A stretch of DNA of 64,000 bases from positions 708,501 through 772,500 of the forward strand of contig NZ_OY764901.1 of the NCBI RefSeq assembly GCF_963668665.1. Direction: 5' to 3'. Shown in pieces: positions 54,093 through 63,001 of this stretch. The position numbers and the translations under genes are program-made. The notes beneath the pieces were generated by a model. It did not search any database. It saw only the letters and a program-made list of their open reading frames with translations, and was not told the origin of the DNA. The stretch's first letter is position 1. Every line of letters begins with the position of its first letter. The stretch comes from an uncultured Anaeromusa sp. GTDB lineage: Bacteria > Bacillota > Negativicutes > Anaeromusales > Anaeromusaceae.

Positions 54093-54671
54093 TTAGCCCA
54101 TTTCATCCAGGCTGAGGGCAAAGCTTTCACCAAAGAGTTCCATGAAAGTTTCCACTTCCGGCAACGGCGACGCCGCCAGCTCTGCACGGATGGTTTTTTC
54201 CGCCTTACGAAATTCCTCGTTGCCTGCCTTGTCTTCTTCCACGCATTTTAAGTAGGCGCAGATTTTATCTGCTGCTTTTACCAGTTGCCAAAGCTCTTCT
54301 TCCTGCGACTGCACGAAGAGGAGCTTTTCGTATTCCCCCCGCAACGGCTCCGGCAGCATAGAACAAAGCTTATTCTTTGCCTGTGTCTCAATGTCATCAT
54401 AGAGGCTCTTTATTTCGTTGTTGAAGTATTTGATCGGCGTCGGTAAGTCGCCGGTAAACACCTCCGCCACTTCGTGAAACATGGCCAGCGCCATGACCCG
54501 CTCCGCATCTACCTGTCCGCCGTGATAGGCGTTACGAATCAGAGCCAGTGCGTGAGCAACCGTAGCTACCTGCAGACTATGCTCTTGAATGTTTTCCTTC
54601 TGGGTATTGCGCATTAACCCCCAGCGCCAAATCAGGCGCATCCGAGACAAATATGCAAAAAAATGACTCAT
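54093..54671 (-). CDS. HD-domain nucleotidase, YfbR-like
   Basis: A 192-residue HD phosphohydrolase. The metal ligands are seen as EHSLQVA, AMFHEVAEV with the HE/HD pair and the late KAADKICAYLKC. MRLIWRWGLMRNTQKENIQEHS is the close start of E. coli YfbR (5'-deoxynucleotidase). It would remove phosphate from deoxyribonucleoside 5'-monophosphates. Its start overlaps the EamA transporter stop (ATGA), so the two are co-translated; a nucleoside link for the transporter is possible but unproved. Confidence 0.9.
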   Translation of the reverse strand: MSHFFAYLSRMRLIWRWGLMRNTQKENIQEHSLQVATVAHALALIRNAYHGGQVDAERVMALAMFHEVAEVFTGDLPTPIKYFNNEIKSLYDDIETQAKNKLCSMLPEPLRGEYEKLLFVQSQEEELWQLVKAADKICAYLKCVEEDKAGNEEFRKAEKTIRAELAASPLPEVETFMELFGESFALSLDEMG

Positions 54672-55558
54672 GATTCTGCTCCTTTACTTGTTTCTTTCTG
54701 TTCCAGCGCCAGATATACCGCCGCTAGGATCAACGCACCGCCGCCAAAAAACGCTGGCGTTAACACCTCGCCCAGCAACATCGCACCTAATAGGCTTCCC
54801 ACCACCGGCTGCATCAGGAAGAACAGCCCTGCCTTGTGAGAATCCACCAAAGCCAAGCCCCGGTTCCAGCAAAAGTACGCCACAGTCGTAGCAAACACCG
54901 CCAAATACAGGACACTGAGCAAAATCGGAAGCCGTATCAGCTCTGCCTGATTCCATGAAGACCACTCCATCACAACCGGCGGCACTGCGCACACGGTAGC
55001 AATCAGTACGCCCCAGAAGGTAATGCGCAAAGCCGGATGCCGCCCAGACAAGCCACGGGAAATGACCGAATAGTAACCCCAAAGAAGGGCTGCCGCCAAC
55101 AAAAATAAGTTGGCCCACAAATTATCGGCTTCTCCCTCCTGCGGCATGCCGACAATGAGCAGCACACCCAATAGCGCGATGCCTGTAGCCGCCTTTTGCT
55201 TGCGGCTCATGGGTTCCCGCAGCAGCCAGACGGCAAAGGCTGACTGAAATACCGGAGAAAGCGACGTAATCACCGCGCCCAGATGCGCCGAGGACAGCAT
55301 CGTCCCGGCAAATTGCGCAGCGATCGAAAGGAAATAGCCGTAAAAGCCAATGCGCGCCATATCTTTCCAATCTTGGCGGCATTCCAATGACATACCTTCC
55401 ATACGGCACCACAAATACAACAAAACTACTGCAAAAAGATACCGCAAAAAAAGCAAAGTAACCGGCGGTACGACATCCAAAATAAATTTGCTTGCCACAT
55501 AAGCGCCTCCCCAAAGGGAAGCGGCCAGCGATAAATGCAACGGTCCCTGCCACGACAT
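54668..55558 (-). CDS. EamA-family (DMT) transporter
   Basis: A 296-residue protein with ten membrane segments in two EamA repeats. LHLSLAASLWGGAYVASKFILDVVPPVTLLFLRYLFAVVLLYL starts the first, and LWGYYSVISRGLSGRHPALRITFWG the second. EamA proteins export amino acids, nucleosides or similar metabolites. The start at 55558 follows AGGAGG by seven bases; a longer frame would include the site. Its promoter lies within a 30-base palindrome. Confidence 0.9.
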   Translation of the reverse strand: MSWQGPLHLSLAASLWGGAYVASKFILDVVPPVTLLFLRYLFAVVLLYLWCRMEGMSLECRQDWKDMARIGFYGYFLSIAAQFAGTMLSSAHLGAVITSLSPVFQSAFAVWLLREPMSRKQKAATGIALLGVLLIVGMPQEGEADNLWANLFLLAAALLWGYYSVISRGLSGRHPALRITFWGVLIATVCAVPPVVMEWSSWNQAELIRLPILLSVLYLAVFATTVAYFCWNRGLALVDSHKAGLFFLMQPVVGSLLGAMLLGEVLTPAFFGGGALILAAVYLALEQKETSKGAES

Positions 55559-55573
55559 AGACAAACCTCCTGC

Positions 55574-55603
55574 GTACAATAAATTGGTTCTTGTTTATTG
55601 TAC
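55574..55603. promoter_or_regulatory. operator palindrome over the EamA promoter
   Basis: GTACAATAAA (55574-55583) and TTTATTGTAC (55594-55603) form a perfect inverted repeat with a ten-base centre; on the minus strand its outer arm contains the -10-like TACAAT. A repressor bound here would stop transcription of eamA and the YfbR-like gene. Confidence 0.6.
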
Positions 55604-55648
55604 CAGAAGGGCCTCTTAAAAACCAAAGCCCAATTTTCGACTATCCTC

Positions 55649-56329
55649 CTAGTACGCATGCAGCCGAAAACGATGAACCGGGCGGCCCACAGACGCATAC
55701 TCCAAGACCAAGCTGACTTTTTCCGTTTCTGTCAGATACTCCAAATACCGTCGCGCCGTTGCCCGCGACAAACCCAGCTCGCCTGCGACTTCTTCGGCTG
55801 ACAATGCCCCTTGGGCCCGGCTAAGCAGATTTACCACTAGTCCCAGCGTCTGGGGATGCAGGTTTTTGGGCAGCCCCTGCGGCGGCGCTTCTTTTTTAAT
55901 CTCTCGAGCCTGGTCTAACTCAGCCTGGGTAAAGCTCTCTTGTTGAAACACCTTGCCCCGATACTCCCGATAGCTTTCCAACGTGCGCTGATAACGGTCA
56001 AACTTAAAGGGCTTAATAATGTAATCAATAGCCCCTCCTTGCCGCGCCTGGCGCACGCTTTCACTGTCATTGGCAGCAGTAATCAAGATTACATCCACTG
56101 ACGCCGCCTCCTGCCTGAGCTTAGCCAGCACGCTCAGTCCGTCCAGATGCGGCATATATACGTCCAAGATCACTAAATCCGGCCTGCATTCTGCCAGCAG
56201 TTGCAAGGCCTCCTGCCCGTCCCGCGCCGTGCCGACTACAGTAAACCCTTTAACCGCTTCGGTAAAGCGAGTATTGATGTCTGCTACCATGGGATCATCT
56301 TCTACGATCAGCACTCTAATGGGCTCCAT
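55649..56329 (-). CDS. citB: response regulator, CitB/DcuR type
   Basis: A 226-residue regulator of the CitB/DpiA/DcuR family. Receiver: VEDDPMV, the phosphoacceptor in LVILDVYMPHLDG and the lysine in IIKPFKFDRY. A linker leads to a helix-turn-helix ALSAEEVAGELGLSRATARRYLEYL of the family. It answers to the citrate-sensing kinase encoded just upstream and should control the citrate lyase operon. The start at 56329 follows GGAGG; a start two codons earlier is on the site. Confidence 0.92.
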   Translation of the reverse strand: MEPIRVLIVEDDPMVADINTRFTEAVKGFTVVGTARDGQEALQLLAECRPDLVILDVYMPHLDGLSVLAKLRQEAASVDVILITAANDSESVRQARQGGAIDYIIKPFKFDRYQRTLESYREYRGKVFQQESFTQAELDQAREIKKEAPPQGLPKNLHPQTLGLVVNLLSRAQGALSAEEVAGELGLSRATARRYLEYLTETEKVSLVLEYASVGRPVHRFRLHAY

Positions 56330-56339
56330 AGTCATCCTC

Positions 56340-57917
56340 CTACCTTTTATGAGGCAAGGCTACACGAAACAGCACGCCTCCAGAACCATTTTCATGGGAA
56401 ATCGTCCCTCGGTTCACCGCTACTTTTTCTGCTGTCAGCGCCAGCCCGTAGCCGCGCTGACAGCCTTTGCTGGAAAATCCTTTTTGATACATGGCGTTCG
56501 CAATATCTTCTGCAATGCCTGCGCCTGTATTGTAGACCTCCAACATCAGCGCTTCCGCCGTATTCTCCAGAAAGACTTCCACCCTTTTTTCTGCAGAATT
56601 CATTGCTGCTTCCAGGGCATTTTCCAGTAGATTTCCCAAAATAATGACCAAATCACCGTTTGTCAGCTGATCCGGCAAGCGCTGAATCAAGGTGGCCGTT
56701 TTTACTTCCAGAGTTACGCCCAACTCTCTAGCACGACTGTATTTTCCCAAAAGCAAGCCAAAAATAATAGGATTTTTAATGTTCTTCTGCAGTTGCAGCA
56801 TGGTTTCCTGACCACGCTGGTCTTGTTCCACAAGAAGATTGACAGCTTCGTCAGTCTCTCCCAGTTGAATCAAGCCGGCTACCGCATGCATTTTGTTCTT
56901 GAATTCATGAGCCTGCGCCCGCAGCAACTCATTCAGTTGATGAATGCCTGTCATTTCCTCCGCCAGGCGCGTCATTTCCGTACGGTCACGGAAGGTAATG
57001 ACCAGACCGCGGCTTTCTCCTTCGGAGACTACTGGCACAATATTGGCCAAAATAATGATTCCCTGCAGCCGCTGCTCCAAATCATATACCGCCTTGCCGT
57101 CCTGCAGCACTTGCGCTAGCGGCAGTTGCGGCAGATATTGCTGCAACGGTTTGCCGACAAAATCGTCCCCTAAATACGAAGCCGCCCACTGATTAAAGAA
57201 ACGGATGCGCCCTTGGCTATCCACGGCCACCAGGCCTTCCTTCAACGCATCCAGCATGGCTTCTTTTTCCCGCAGCAACGTAGCGATTTCATGCGGTTCC
57301 AAGCCAAAAATAGCTTCCTTGATATTTTTCGCTAGCAGCCAGGCTCCCACCATACTGCATATCCAAGCCGCCAAAAGGCCGTACAAAACATTACGGACCT
57401 GCGCCAAGACTTGAGCATAGATATCATCCAGATAAAATCCCACCGAAACGAAACCGATCTGACCGCTGCCGTCGGCAGCAAAAATAGGCACATACCCTCG
57501 TAAGGTCGTCTCTAGCAAGCCGTGATCCACGCTGTGAAATTCGTAACCTTCCATGACCGGATCCCGATACAGATCACTCACAGGCAAACCGATATAATCC
57601 GGCAACGGGTGGGCAATGCGAATTTTATCCATATTAGCCACAACGATAAACGCCGCGCCGCTGTAATGGCGCACCTGCTCCGCAAACGGTTGGACACGCG
57701 CTGAATCCTCCGGCGTCAAAGGACGACTGTTCACCAGCGGATCGGTGGCCACAACCCGGCCAATGGCGAAGGCTCGTTCCGACATATCGGCTACTACCTG
57801 TTGGTAAATGCCGTTGACTACCAAGCCACCTCCCACCATCAGCGCCACGCATACCGCGGCAATGGATAGGGCCATAATTTTCAGCTGCAAAGACAGCCGT
57901 TTTCTTTTATACAACAA
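56340..57917 (-). CDS. citA: sensor histidine kinase, CitA/DcuS type
   Basis: A 525-residue kinase. Membrane helix at about 15-35, an extracytoplasmic PAS/sCache sensor (about 40-165), a second helix (about 170-190), a cytoplasmic PAS (about 210-320), and a SpoOB-type phosphoacceptor RAQAHEFKNKMHAVAGLI, then a HATPase with LIILGNLLENALEAA and RGYGLALTAEKVA. The sensor has the FIVVANMDKIRIAHP segment of citrate and dicarboxylate sensors. It is followed ten bases later by citB and preceded by citF. Confidence 0.93.
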   Translation of the reverse strand: MLYKRKRLSLQLKIMALSIAAVCVALMVGGGLVVNGIYQQVVADMSERAFAIGRVVATDPLVNSRPLTPEDSARVQPFAEQVRHYSGAAFIVVANMDKIRIAHPLPDYIGLPVSDLYRDPVMEGYEFHSVDHGLLETTLRGYVPIFAADGSGQIGFVSVGFYLDDIYAQVLAQVRNVLYGLLAAWICSMVGAWLLAKNIKEAIFGLEPHEIATLLREKEAMLDALKEGLVAVDSQGRIRFFNQWAASYLGDDFVGKPLQQYLPQLPLAQVLQDGKAVYDLEQRLQGIIILANIVPVVSEGESRGLVITFRDRTEMTRLAEEMTGIHQLNELLRAQAHEFKNKMHAVAGLIQLGETDEAVNLLVEQDQRGQETMLQLQKNIKNPIIFGLLLGKYSRARELGVTLEVKTATLIQRLPDQLTNGDLVIILGNLLENALEAAMNSAEKRVEVFLENTAEALMLEVYNTGAGIAEDIANAMYQKGFSSKGCQRGYGLALTAEKVAVNRGTISHENGSGGVLFRVALPHKR

Positions 57918-57982
57918 AAAACCACCTCTTTTTCAGCACATTCCACAAAGCCTTGCGGATTCCTGCCGTGAAAAAAGGTGGC
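57913..57982 (-). terminator. terminator of the citrate lyase operon
   Basis: On the minus strand CCACCTTTTTTCA pairs with TGAAAAAGAGGTGG over a loop of about 36 bases, and TTTTTTG follows. It separates citF from citA. Confidence 0.7.
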
Positions 57983-58005
57983 TTTTATGGAATTGCCCTT
58001 TCGTT

Positions 58006-59544
58006 TTAGAGCGGTTTGCGAATCACGTCGATAATGCTGCCATCGCGGTATTCCACGACACCGACAACTTCGTCAGTCACCGCAATCGGCGCCGGCACGC
58101 CCGCCAAATCATAGGCCATCTTCTGCAGCTCTTCAATCTCCATGACTGGAATATTGGCTTGCTTCAGATTGTTTTTCAAATCCTGCCGCCGCGGATTAAT
58201 GGCTACGCCGCGCTCCGTGACGATGACGTCTACTGTTTCTCCAGGAGTGACGATGGTCTGCACTTTATCCAGCACCATAGGCAGCCGTCCGCGCAACAGA
58301 GGCGCTACTACAATAGAAAGATTCGCGCCTGCGGCCGTGTCGCAGTGCCCGCCGGAAGCGCCCATCATAACGCCGTTGGAATTGGTGATGACGTTGACAT
58401 TGAAGTCCACATCCACCTCGGTAGCGCTGAGAATCACCACATCCAAGCTATTGACGATGGGTCCCTTACAATGAGGATTTGCGTAATACGAAGCCGACAT
58501 TTCAATATGATTCGGATTGTTTTTCAAAGAAGCAATGGAAGGAATATCAAAGTCCTGCACGTCGTACAGGGTTTTGAACAAGCCTTCTTCCAGCATGGCC
58601 GCAAAGGGAGCCGTAATGCCGCCAACGCCGAATCTGCCTGTAATGCCTTGGGCCAGCATTTTTTCGCGCATAAAACGGGCCGCCGCTAAAGACGCGCCGC
58701 CGCTGCCCAACTGGAGCGAATATCCTTCCTGGAAGTAGCCGGAATACTCGATTACCTGCGAAGCGTATTCGGCAATCAACAATTCCCGCGGGTCGCTACT
58801 GATGCGCAAGGCGCCGGAAGCAATTCCCTTGGGGTCGCCAATGCTGTCTACGGCCACAATAAAATCTACTTGCGTCTGCGGAATGCTGATGGGATACAGC
58901 GGCTGATCCACGAGATTGTCAGTGATAGCCACTACTTTATCGGCGTAAGCCGCGTCGCTCATGGCATAGCCCATGGAACCGCAGGCCGATTTTCCTTCGA
59001 CGCCGTTAATATTGCCGTTACGATCGCAAGCAGGAGCTCCAATGAAAGCTACATCAATGGACAGTTCGCCGCATTCGATCGCCCGAGCGCGGCCGCCATG
59101 GGAGCGGACGATGACCGGCTTCTTTAAAAAGCCGGAAGTAAACAGCTCACCCAGTTGGCCTCTGGTACCGCTGGTCTCTACGGCGGTAATGACGCCTTCA
59201 CGAATGTAGGGCAGAATGGCCTCGTGTGCATTGGTCAACGAGCTGGCGGCAATCGTCAGATCCTTGATCCCTTTGCGGGCAATAGCTTCCACCACCATGT
59301 TCAGTACGGCGTCGCCGTTGCGGAAATGATGGTGAAAGGAAATGGTCATGCCGTCCTGCAAGCCGCAAGCTTCAATGGCTTTATCAATGGATGAAAGAAG
59401 TTTTTCCGATTTAGGCATGTTTACGGGAATTTTCGGTCCCCGCAGACGCCCCTGGGGCTGATAAGCAAACGGCCCTTCATAGGGGCGCACCCGTCCCAAG
59501 CCAGGAATTTCCTCCGGAATAAACCGGCCAGCTGCATTAATCAT
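58006..59544 (-). CDS. citF: citrate lyase alpha subunit (citrate CoA-transferase)
   Basis: A 512-residue CoA-transferase that exchanges acetyl for citryl on CitD. HHHFRNGDAVLNMVVEAI, AFIGAPACDRNGNINGVEG and FNVNVITNSNGVMMGASGGH are CitF signatures. The ATG at 59544 follows AAGGAGGAAGAAGC; upstream codons overlap citE. It overlaps citE by eight bases. It is the last gene of the operon. Confidence 0.97.
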   Translation of the reverse strand: MINAAGRFIPEEIPGLGRVRPYEGPFAYQPQGRLRGPKIPVNMPKSEKLLSSIDKAIEACGLQDGMTISFHHHFRNGDAVLNMVVEAIARKGIKDLTIAASSLTNAHEAILPYIREGVITAVETSGTRGQLGELFTSGFLKKPVIVRSHGGRARAIECGELSIDVAFIGAPACDRNGNINGVEGKSACGSMGYAMSDAAYADKVVAITDNLVDQPLYPISIPQTQVDFIVAVDSIGDPKGIASGALRISSDPRELLIAEYASQVIEYSGYFQEGYSLQLGSGGASLAAARFMREKMLAQGITGRFGVGGITAPFAAMLEEGLFKTLYDVQDFDIPSIASLKNNPNHIEMSASYYANPHCKGPIVNSLDVVILSATEVDVDFNVNVITNSNGVMMGASGGHCDTAAGANLSIVVAPLLRGRLPMVLDKVQTIVTPGETVDVIVTERGVAINPRRQDLKNNLKQANIPVMEIEELQKMAYDLAGVPAPIAVTDEVVGVVEYRDGSIIDVIRKPL

Positions 59545-60430
59545 GTGCTTCTTCCTCCTTCCGCAAGCCCAGCGCCTTAGCATAGGCCAAAGTCCGCTCC
59601 GCCCGCAGCACTACCGGCGTATCAATCATTTTACCATTCAGCGAAATAACGCCGGAATTCTTGGCCAGCGCTTCTTGATAGGCCTCCAAGATACGTTCCG
59701 CCAAATCAATTTCTTTTTCCGCAGGCGCAAAGATTTGATAAATCAACTTAATCTGCCGGGGATTGACTACCGATTTGCCGTCAAAGCCCATTTCTTTAAT
59801 TCGCGTCGTTTCCGCAATAAAGCCTTCTTCGTCGCGAATGTCCGAAAAGACGCTGTCGATGACCTGTACTCCTGCCGCCCGGGCCGCCAGCACAAGTTGG
59901 CCTCTAGCCACCGCCAACTCGCCGCCATGGCGGGTACGGGATGTTTTCAAGTCCGCCAGGAAATCCTCGCCGCCAATGGCCAAGGCTTCCATACGCGAAC
60001 TAGCCGTAGCAATTTCATAGGCTTGGCGCAGGCCTTTCGCTGTTTCAATGGCAGCCATCATACGAATCGAACCAGGCTCAAAACCGTTGGCTTCTTCCGC
60101 CGCCGTAATAATCGCGTCGATCTCTTTAATTTCCTCCGCCGATTCCGCCTTGGGCAGACGAATCAAGTCCGGCTTCGCCGGCAGCACCCGCTGCAAATCC
60201 TTTCTGCCATAAGGCGTGCTAATATGATTGATGCGTACCCCTACTTCGCAAGGATAGGAAATGGTTTTAATGGCTTGATATACTAAGTCCCGCGCGGCAT
60301 CTTTTTCGCTGATAGCCACCGAGTCCTCCAAGTCCAAAATAAGAGTATCAGCCTGGTAAATGCCTGCATTTTGCAGCATCCCTGGATTATTTCCGGGCAC
60401 AAACATCATGGCCCGACGCAAACGTTCCAT
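59537..60430 (-). CDS. citE: citrate lyase beta subunit (citryl-ACP lyase)
   Basis: A 297-residue (beta/alpha)8 lyase that splits citryl-S-ACP to acetyl-S-ACP and oxaloacetate. RRAMMFVPGNNPGML, ILDLEDSVAISEKDAAR (with the magnesium ligand ED) and IRLPKAESAEEI are characteristic. The ATG at 60430 follows AGGAGGG by nine bases; the longer frame adds 14 residues that carry the site. It lies 28 bases after citD. Confidence 0.97.
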   Translation of the reverse strand: MERLRRAMMFVPGNNPGMLQNAGIYQADTLILDLEDSVAISEKDAARDLVYQAIKTISYPCEVGVRINHISTPYGRKDLQRVLPAKPDLIRLPKAESAEEIKEIDAIITAAEEANGFEPGSIRMMAAIETAKGLRQAYEIATASSRMEALAIGGEDFLADLKTSRTRHGGELAVARGQLVLAARAAGVQVIDSVFSDIRDEEGFIAETTRIKEMGFDGKSVVNPRQIKLIYQIFAPAEKEIDLAERILEAYQEALAKNSGVISLNGKMIDTPVVLRAERTLAYAKALGLRKEEEAHD

Positions 60431-60458
60431 TAAGTGGTCCCTCCTTTTTCTCCTCGGC

Positions 60459-60734
60459 TTACTCTTCGCCACAACTGCGCCGCAGCGCCGTAGTCAGCCG
60501 AGCCCGCAAGGTACATTCCAGCGCGCCCCGATCGTTCACCAAAAGCTTAACATCCGTCAGTTTCGCTTCTTGAAGCATCTCCAGCATCAAGGCGCGAATT
60601 TGTTCGCCATACTGCTTCATGACCACGCTGGTCAGCTCCATTTCTACGCCGCTGCCTGCAGGCAATGGCGATACCGTAATCATCACATCGCTGGACTCCA
60701 GCGTCCCTGCCTGAGCTGTTGTTTGCAAAACCAT
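60459..60734 (-). CDS. citD: citrate lyase acyl carrier protein
   Basis: A 91-residue ACP that carries the 2'-(5''-triphosphoribosyl)-3'-dephospho-CoA group. AGTLESSDVMI holds the attachment serine (S14) in the standard place. The enzymes that make and attach the prosthetic group (CitG, CitX) and the ligase CitC are not in this window. It is the second gene, after the transporter. Confidence 0.96.
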   Translation of the reverse strand: MVLQTTAQAGTLESSDVMITVSPLPAGSGVEMELTSVVMKQYGEQIRALMLEMLQEAKLTDVKLLVNDRGALECTLRARLTTALRRSCGEE

Positions 60735-60783
60735 TTCGGTCCCTTCCCTTCTCTACTAACTTAAAAGCAATCCTGCCTGCTTT

Positions 60784-62184
60784 TTACCAGTAACCAAGCA
60801 CTTTCCACCAAGCGCCGCCTACGCCCAACCAAATAACAATATGCATGAGTGAAACCAAAAAGCCCAGCTGCCACCATGTCTTTTGGTCCACATAGCCAGC
60901 GCCGAAATATACCGGAGCCGGTCCCGTGCCAAAATGGGTCAGACAACCGCAAATGTTGGAAGCAATCGCCACGACAAAAGCGGAAATAAACGGCGGCGCG
61001 CCAGCAGCAACGCCCAGCGTAATCAGAGCGCCGTACATGGCGGTAACATGCGCCGACATGCTGGCAAAAAAGTAATGGCTGTACAAATAAATCACAAAGG
61101 ACAACACCACCGCTGTCAGCATCCCTACGCCAACCATCTGATTCTCCAAAATTTTAGCAAACCACGAAATGAAGCCCAGCTTGTTCAGATAATCCGATAA
61201 GGCAATAACGCTGCCTACCCATACCAAGGTATCCCATGCCCTTGTTTCCTTGATAACATGGTTCCAAGTCAATACATTGGTAGCCAACAAAATACACAAG
61301 CCCATAAACGCAATCAGCGTGCCGTCCAGCTTCGTGTACTGCGCTGTAGCCCACAAGCCAATGAGCATCACAAAGACGACCAGCATGATTTTTTCCGCCC
61401 GAGACATCGGCCCCATTTCTTTCAGCACGTTATCCGCCATGTCGCGAGCTTCAGGAGTTTTCTTGATTTCCGGCGGATACACCTTGAACAGCACATACGG
61501 AATGGCAACGAGCGCCACTATGCCAGGCACTGAGGCGGCCACAAACCAATCCATCCAAGTAATATCTACATCCAAAATCTTCTTCGCCATCGCCGCCGCT
61601 ACTGGGTTGCCCACCATGGCAGTCATAAACATCGCGGAAACCACTAAGTCAATATGAAATACCGAAGTTACCAAAAACGCGCCGATTCTCCGCGCTGTTT
61701 CGCCAGGATGCGATTCAAAGGCTTCGCACAAGCTGGCTACAATCGGAAATACCAGACCGCCGGCACGCGCCGAGTTGGACGGAATCGCCGGTCCAATAAT
61801 AATGTCGCTGATAGCCAGCGAGTACACCAGCTTCAAGCTGCTGTTACCGAAAGAGCGCATCACCAAATACGCAATCCGCTTGCCGAGGCCGGTGATAATG
61901 AACGCCCTCGCTAAAATGAAAGCCGACACAATCAACCACACTGTGCCGCCGCTGAACGCCCCCAGAACCTGAGAGAATTTCAGCGTTCCCGTCAGCGCCG
62001 CCAGCACCATAGCAATCAGCGCCACAGAACCCGCCGCAATGGGCTGCAAAATAAAGCCTGTTACCGTGCCCATAAAGATGGCAAATAGATGCCATGCTTG
62101 CAAGGACAAGCCATCCGGCGTCGGTATAAGCCATAGGGCAACTACAATGCCCACAGTAAGAATAGATGATACCATTTTGCTCAA
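60784..62184 (-). CDS. DASS-family dicarboxylate/citrate transporter, CitT-like
   Basis: A 466-residue transporter of the divalent anion:sodium symporter family with about twelve membrane segments. GPAIPSNSARAGGLVFPIV and ATNVLTWN are close to the two Na+/substrate hairpins SNT of this family, and ISAFVVAIASNICGCLTHFGTGPAPVYFGAGYV is the typical later motif. In E. coli CitT swaps citrate for succinate. The start is a TTG at 62184 with AGGAGGGG five bases before; an ATG three codons later is possible, and 29 extra upstream residues are not supported. It leads the operon. Confidence 0.92.
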   Translation of the reverse strand: MSKMVSSILTVGIVVALWLIPTPDGLSLQAWHLFAIFMGTVTGFILQPIAAGSVALIAMVLAALTGTLKFSQVLGAFSGGTVWLIVSAFILARAFIITGLGKRIAYLVMRSFGNSSLKLVYSLAISDIIIGPAIPSNSARAGGLVFPIVASLCEAFESHPGETARRIGAFLVTSVFHIDLVVSAMFMTAMVGNPVAAAMAKKILDVDITWMDWFVAASVPGIVALVAIPYVLFKVYPPEIKKTPEARDMADNVLKEMGPMSRAEKIMLVVFVMLIGLWATAQYTKLDGTLIAFMGLCILLATNVLTWNHVIKETRAWDTLVWVGSVIALSDYLNKLGFISWFAKILENQMVGVGMLTAVVLSFVIYLYSHYFFASMSAHVTAMYGALITLGVAAGAPPFISAFVVAIASNICGCLTHFGTGPAPVYFGAGYVDQKTWWQLGFLVSLMHIVIWLGVGGAWWKVLGYW

Positions 62185-62314
62185 GCAAACCCCTCCTGTC
62201 TGTGATTGTTTTTTCAATATTATTAAAACACGCCAGGCAGGGCTGCCATAGTTTTTGCTCATTTTGTTCATAGTGCGCGTAATGCTCAGGGAAAAAAACG
62301 AAGTACGATAAATT

Positions 62315-62355
62315 AAACAAGAGAACCGGAGTCACGGGAGGGTACGAATGAGGGT
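62315..62355 (+). repeat. short purine-rich dispersed repeat
   Basis: AAACAAGAGAACCGGAGTCA followed by CGGGAGGGTACGAATGAGGG; the fullest copy of the motif. Confidence 0.55.
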
Positions 62356-62442
62356 GTGCTAACGGCAGCCATCCCACCGGCGCTTCGCGCCACCTCCCTT
62401 TAATAAGAAAGGCATATCAATTCGCAAGCTGATAGCCTAACA

Positions 62443-62671
62443 TCCGCGCCCGGCGTCTGCGGCAAAACTTTTGGGAGCGATGCGGTAGAACCTACTTATT
62501 TAGAAAAGCAAATACCGTAGTGCGGTATGCTTGGAGAAACTTTTAGAGGCGAGACGGTCCGTAGGACAAAAAATGACGACTTGCAGGATGAGAAATACGG
62601 TTGTCTGAACGCAGTGAGTTTCCGTATTTCCCTGTAAGCCGTCGTTTTTTGAGTTGAGACTCTTCTTGTTT
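62443..62671 (+). repeat. direct repeat A0, diverged and interrupted
   Basis: Begins with TCCGCGCCCGGCGTCTGCGG and ends with the block GAAATACGGTTGTCTGA...TCCGTATTTCCC of repeats A and B, but the middle is replaced by about 100 other bases. This is the oldest or most damaged copy. Confidence 0.65.
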
Positions 62672-62766
62672 CGCCAAGGATACCGCGCGAAGACGGATCG
62701 GAGATACCGGAACATAAGAATTAGACCAATTATCTCATTTAGTCCGCCTAGATGCCCCAGCAACCT

Positions 62767-62826
62767 ACCTATCCCTCCCATCCTTCGCTATGCCATCCAT
62801 GGCTGTTTTCAGAGGAGACCGGATGC
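62767..62826 (+). repeat. 60-base repeat box 1
   Basis: Contains ACCTATCCCTCCC, GCTATGCCATCCATGG and AGAGGAGACCGGATGC, shared with box 2 at 63466; the first part resembles the 3' end of 5S rRNA read in reverse. Confidence 0.6.
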
Positions 62827-62838
62827 TATAGCCTAACA

Positions 62839-62996
62839 TCCGCGCCCGGCATCTGCGGCAAAACTTTTGCGAGCGAAGCGGTCCGCAGGACCTGCAAGGC
62901 CAGGTGGAAGGATTAGAAATACGGTTGTCTGAGCGCAGCGAGTTTCCGTATTTCCCTTTCAGCTGGCTGCGCAGGAGCTGAGCGAGTTCTTGTTTT
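62839..62996 (+). repeat. 158-base direct repeat A
   Basis: Nearly identical to repeat B (63215-63372), with about five mismatches. It contains CGGTCCGCAGGACC and the hairpin GAAATACGG/CCGTATTTC. Confidence 0.85.
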
Positions 62997-63001
62997 TTGT
63001 A

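Noticed and set aside
53936..54187. Small frames with KERRY-type peptides at 44437-44724, 53936-54187 and 63070-63357
   Set aside because: They arise from the palindromic repeat read in one frame; their similarity is at DNA level and none has a ribosome binding site.
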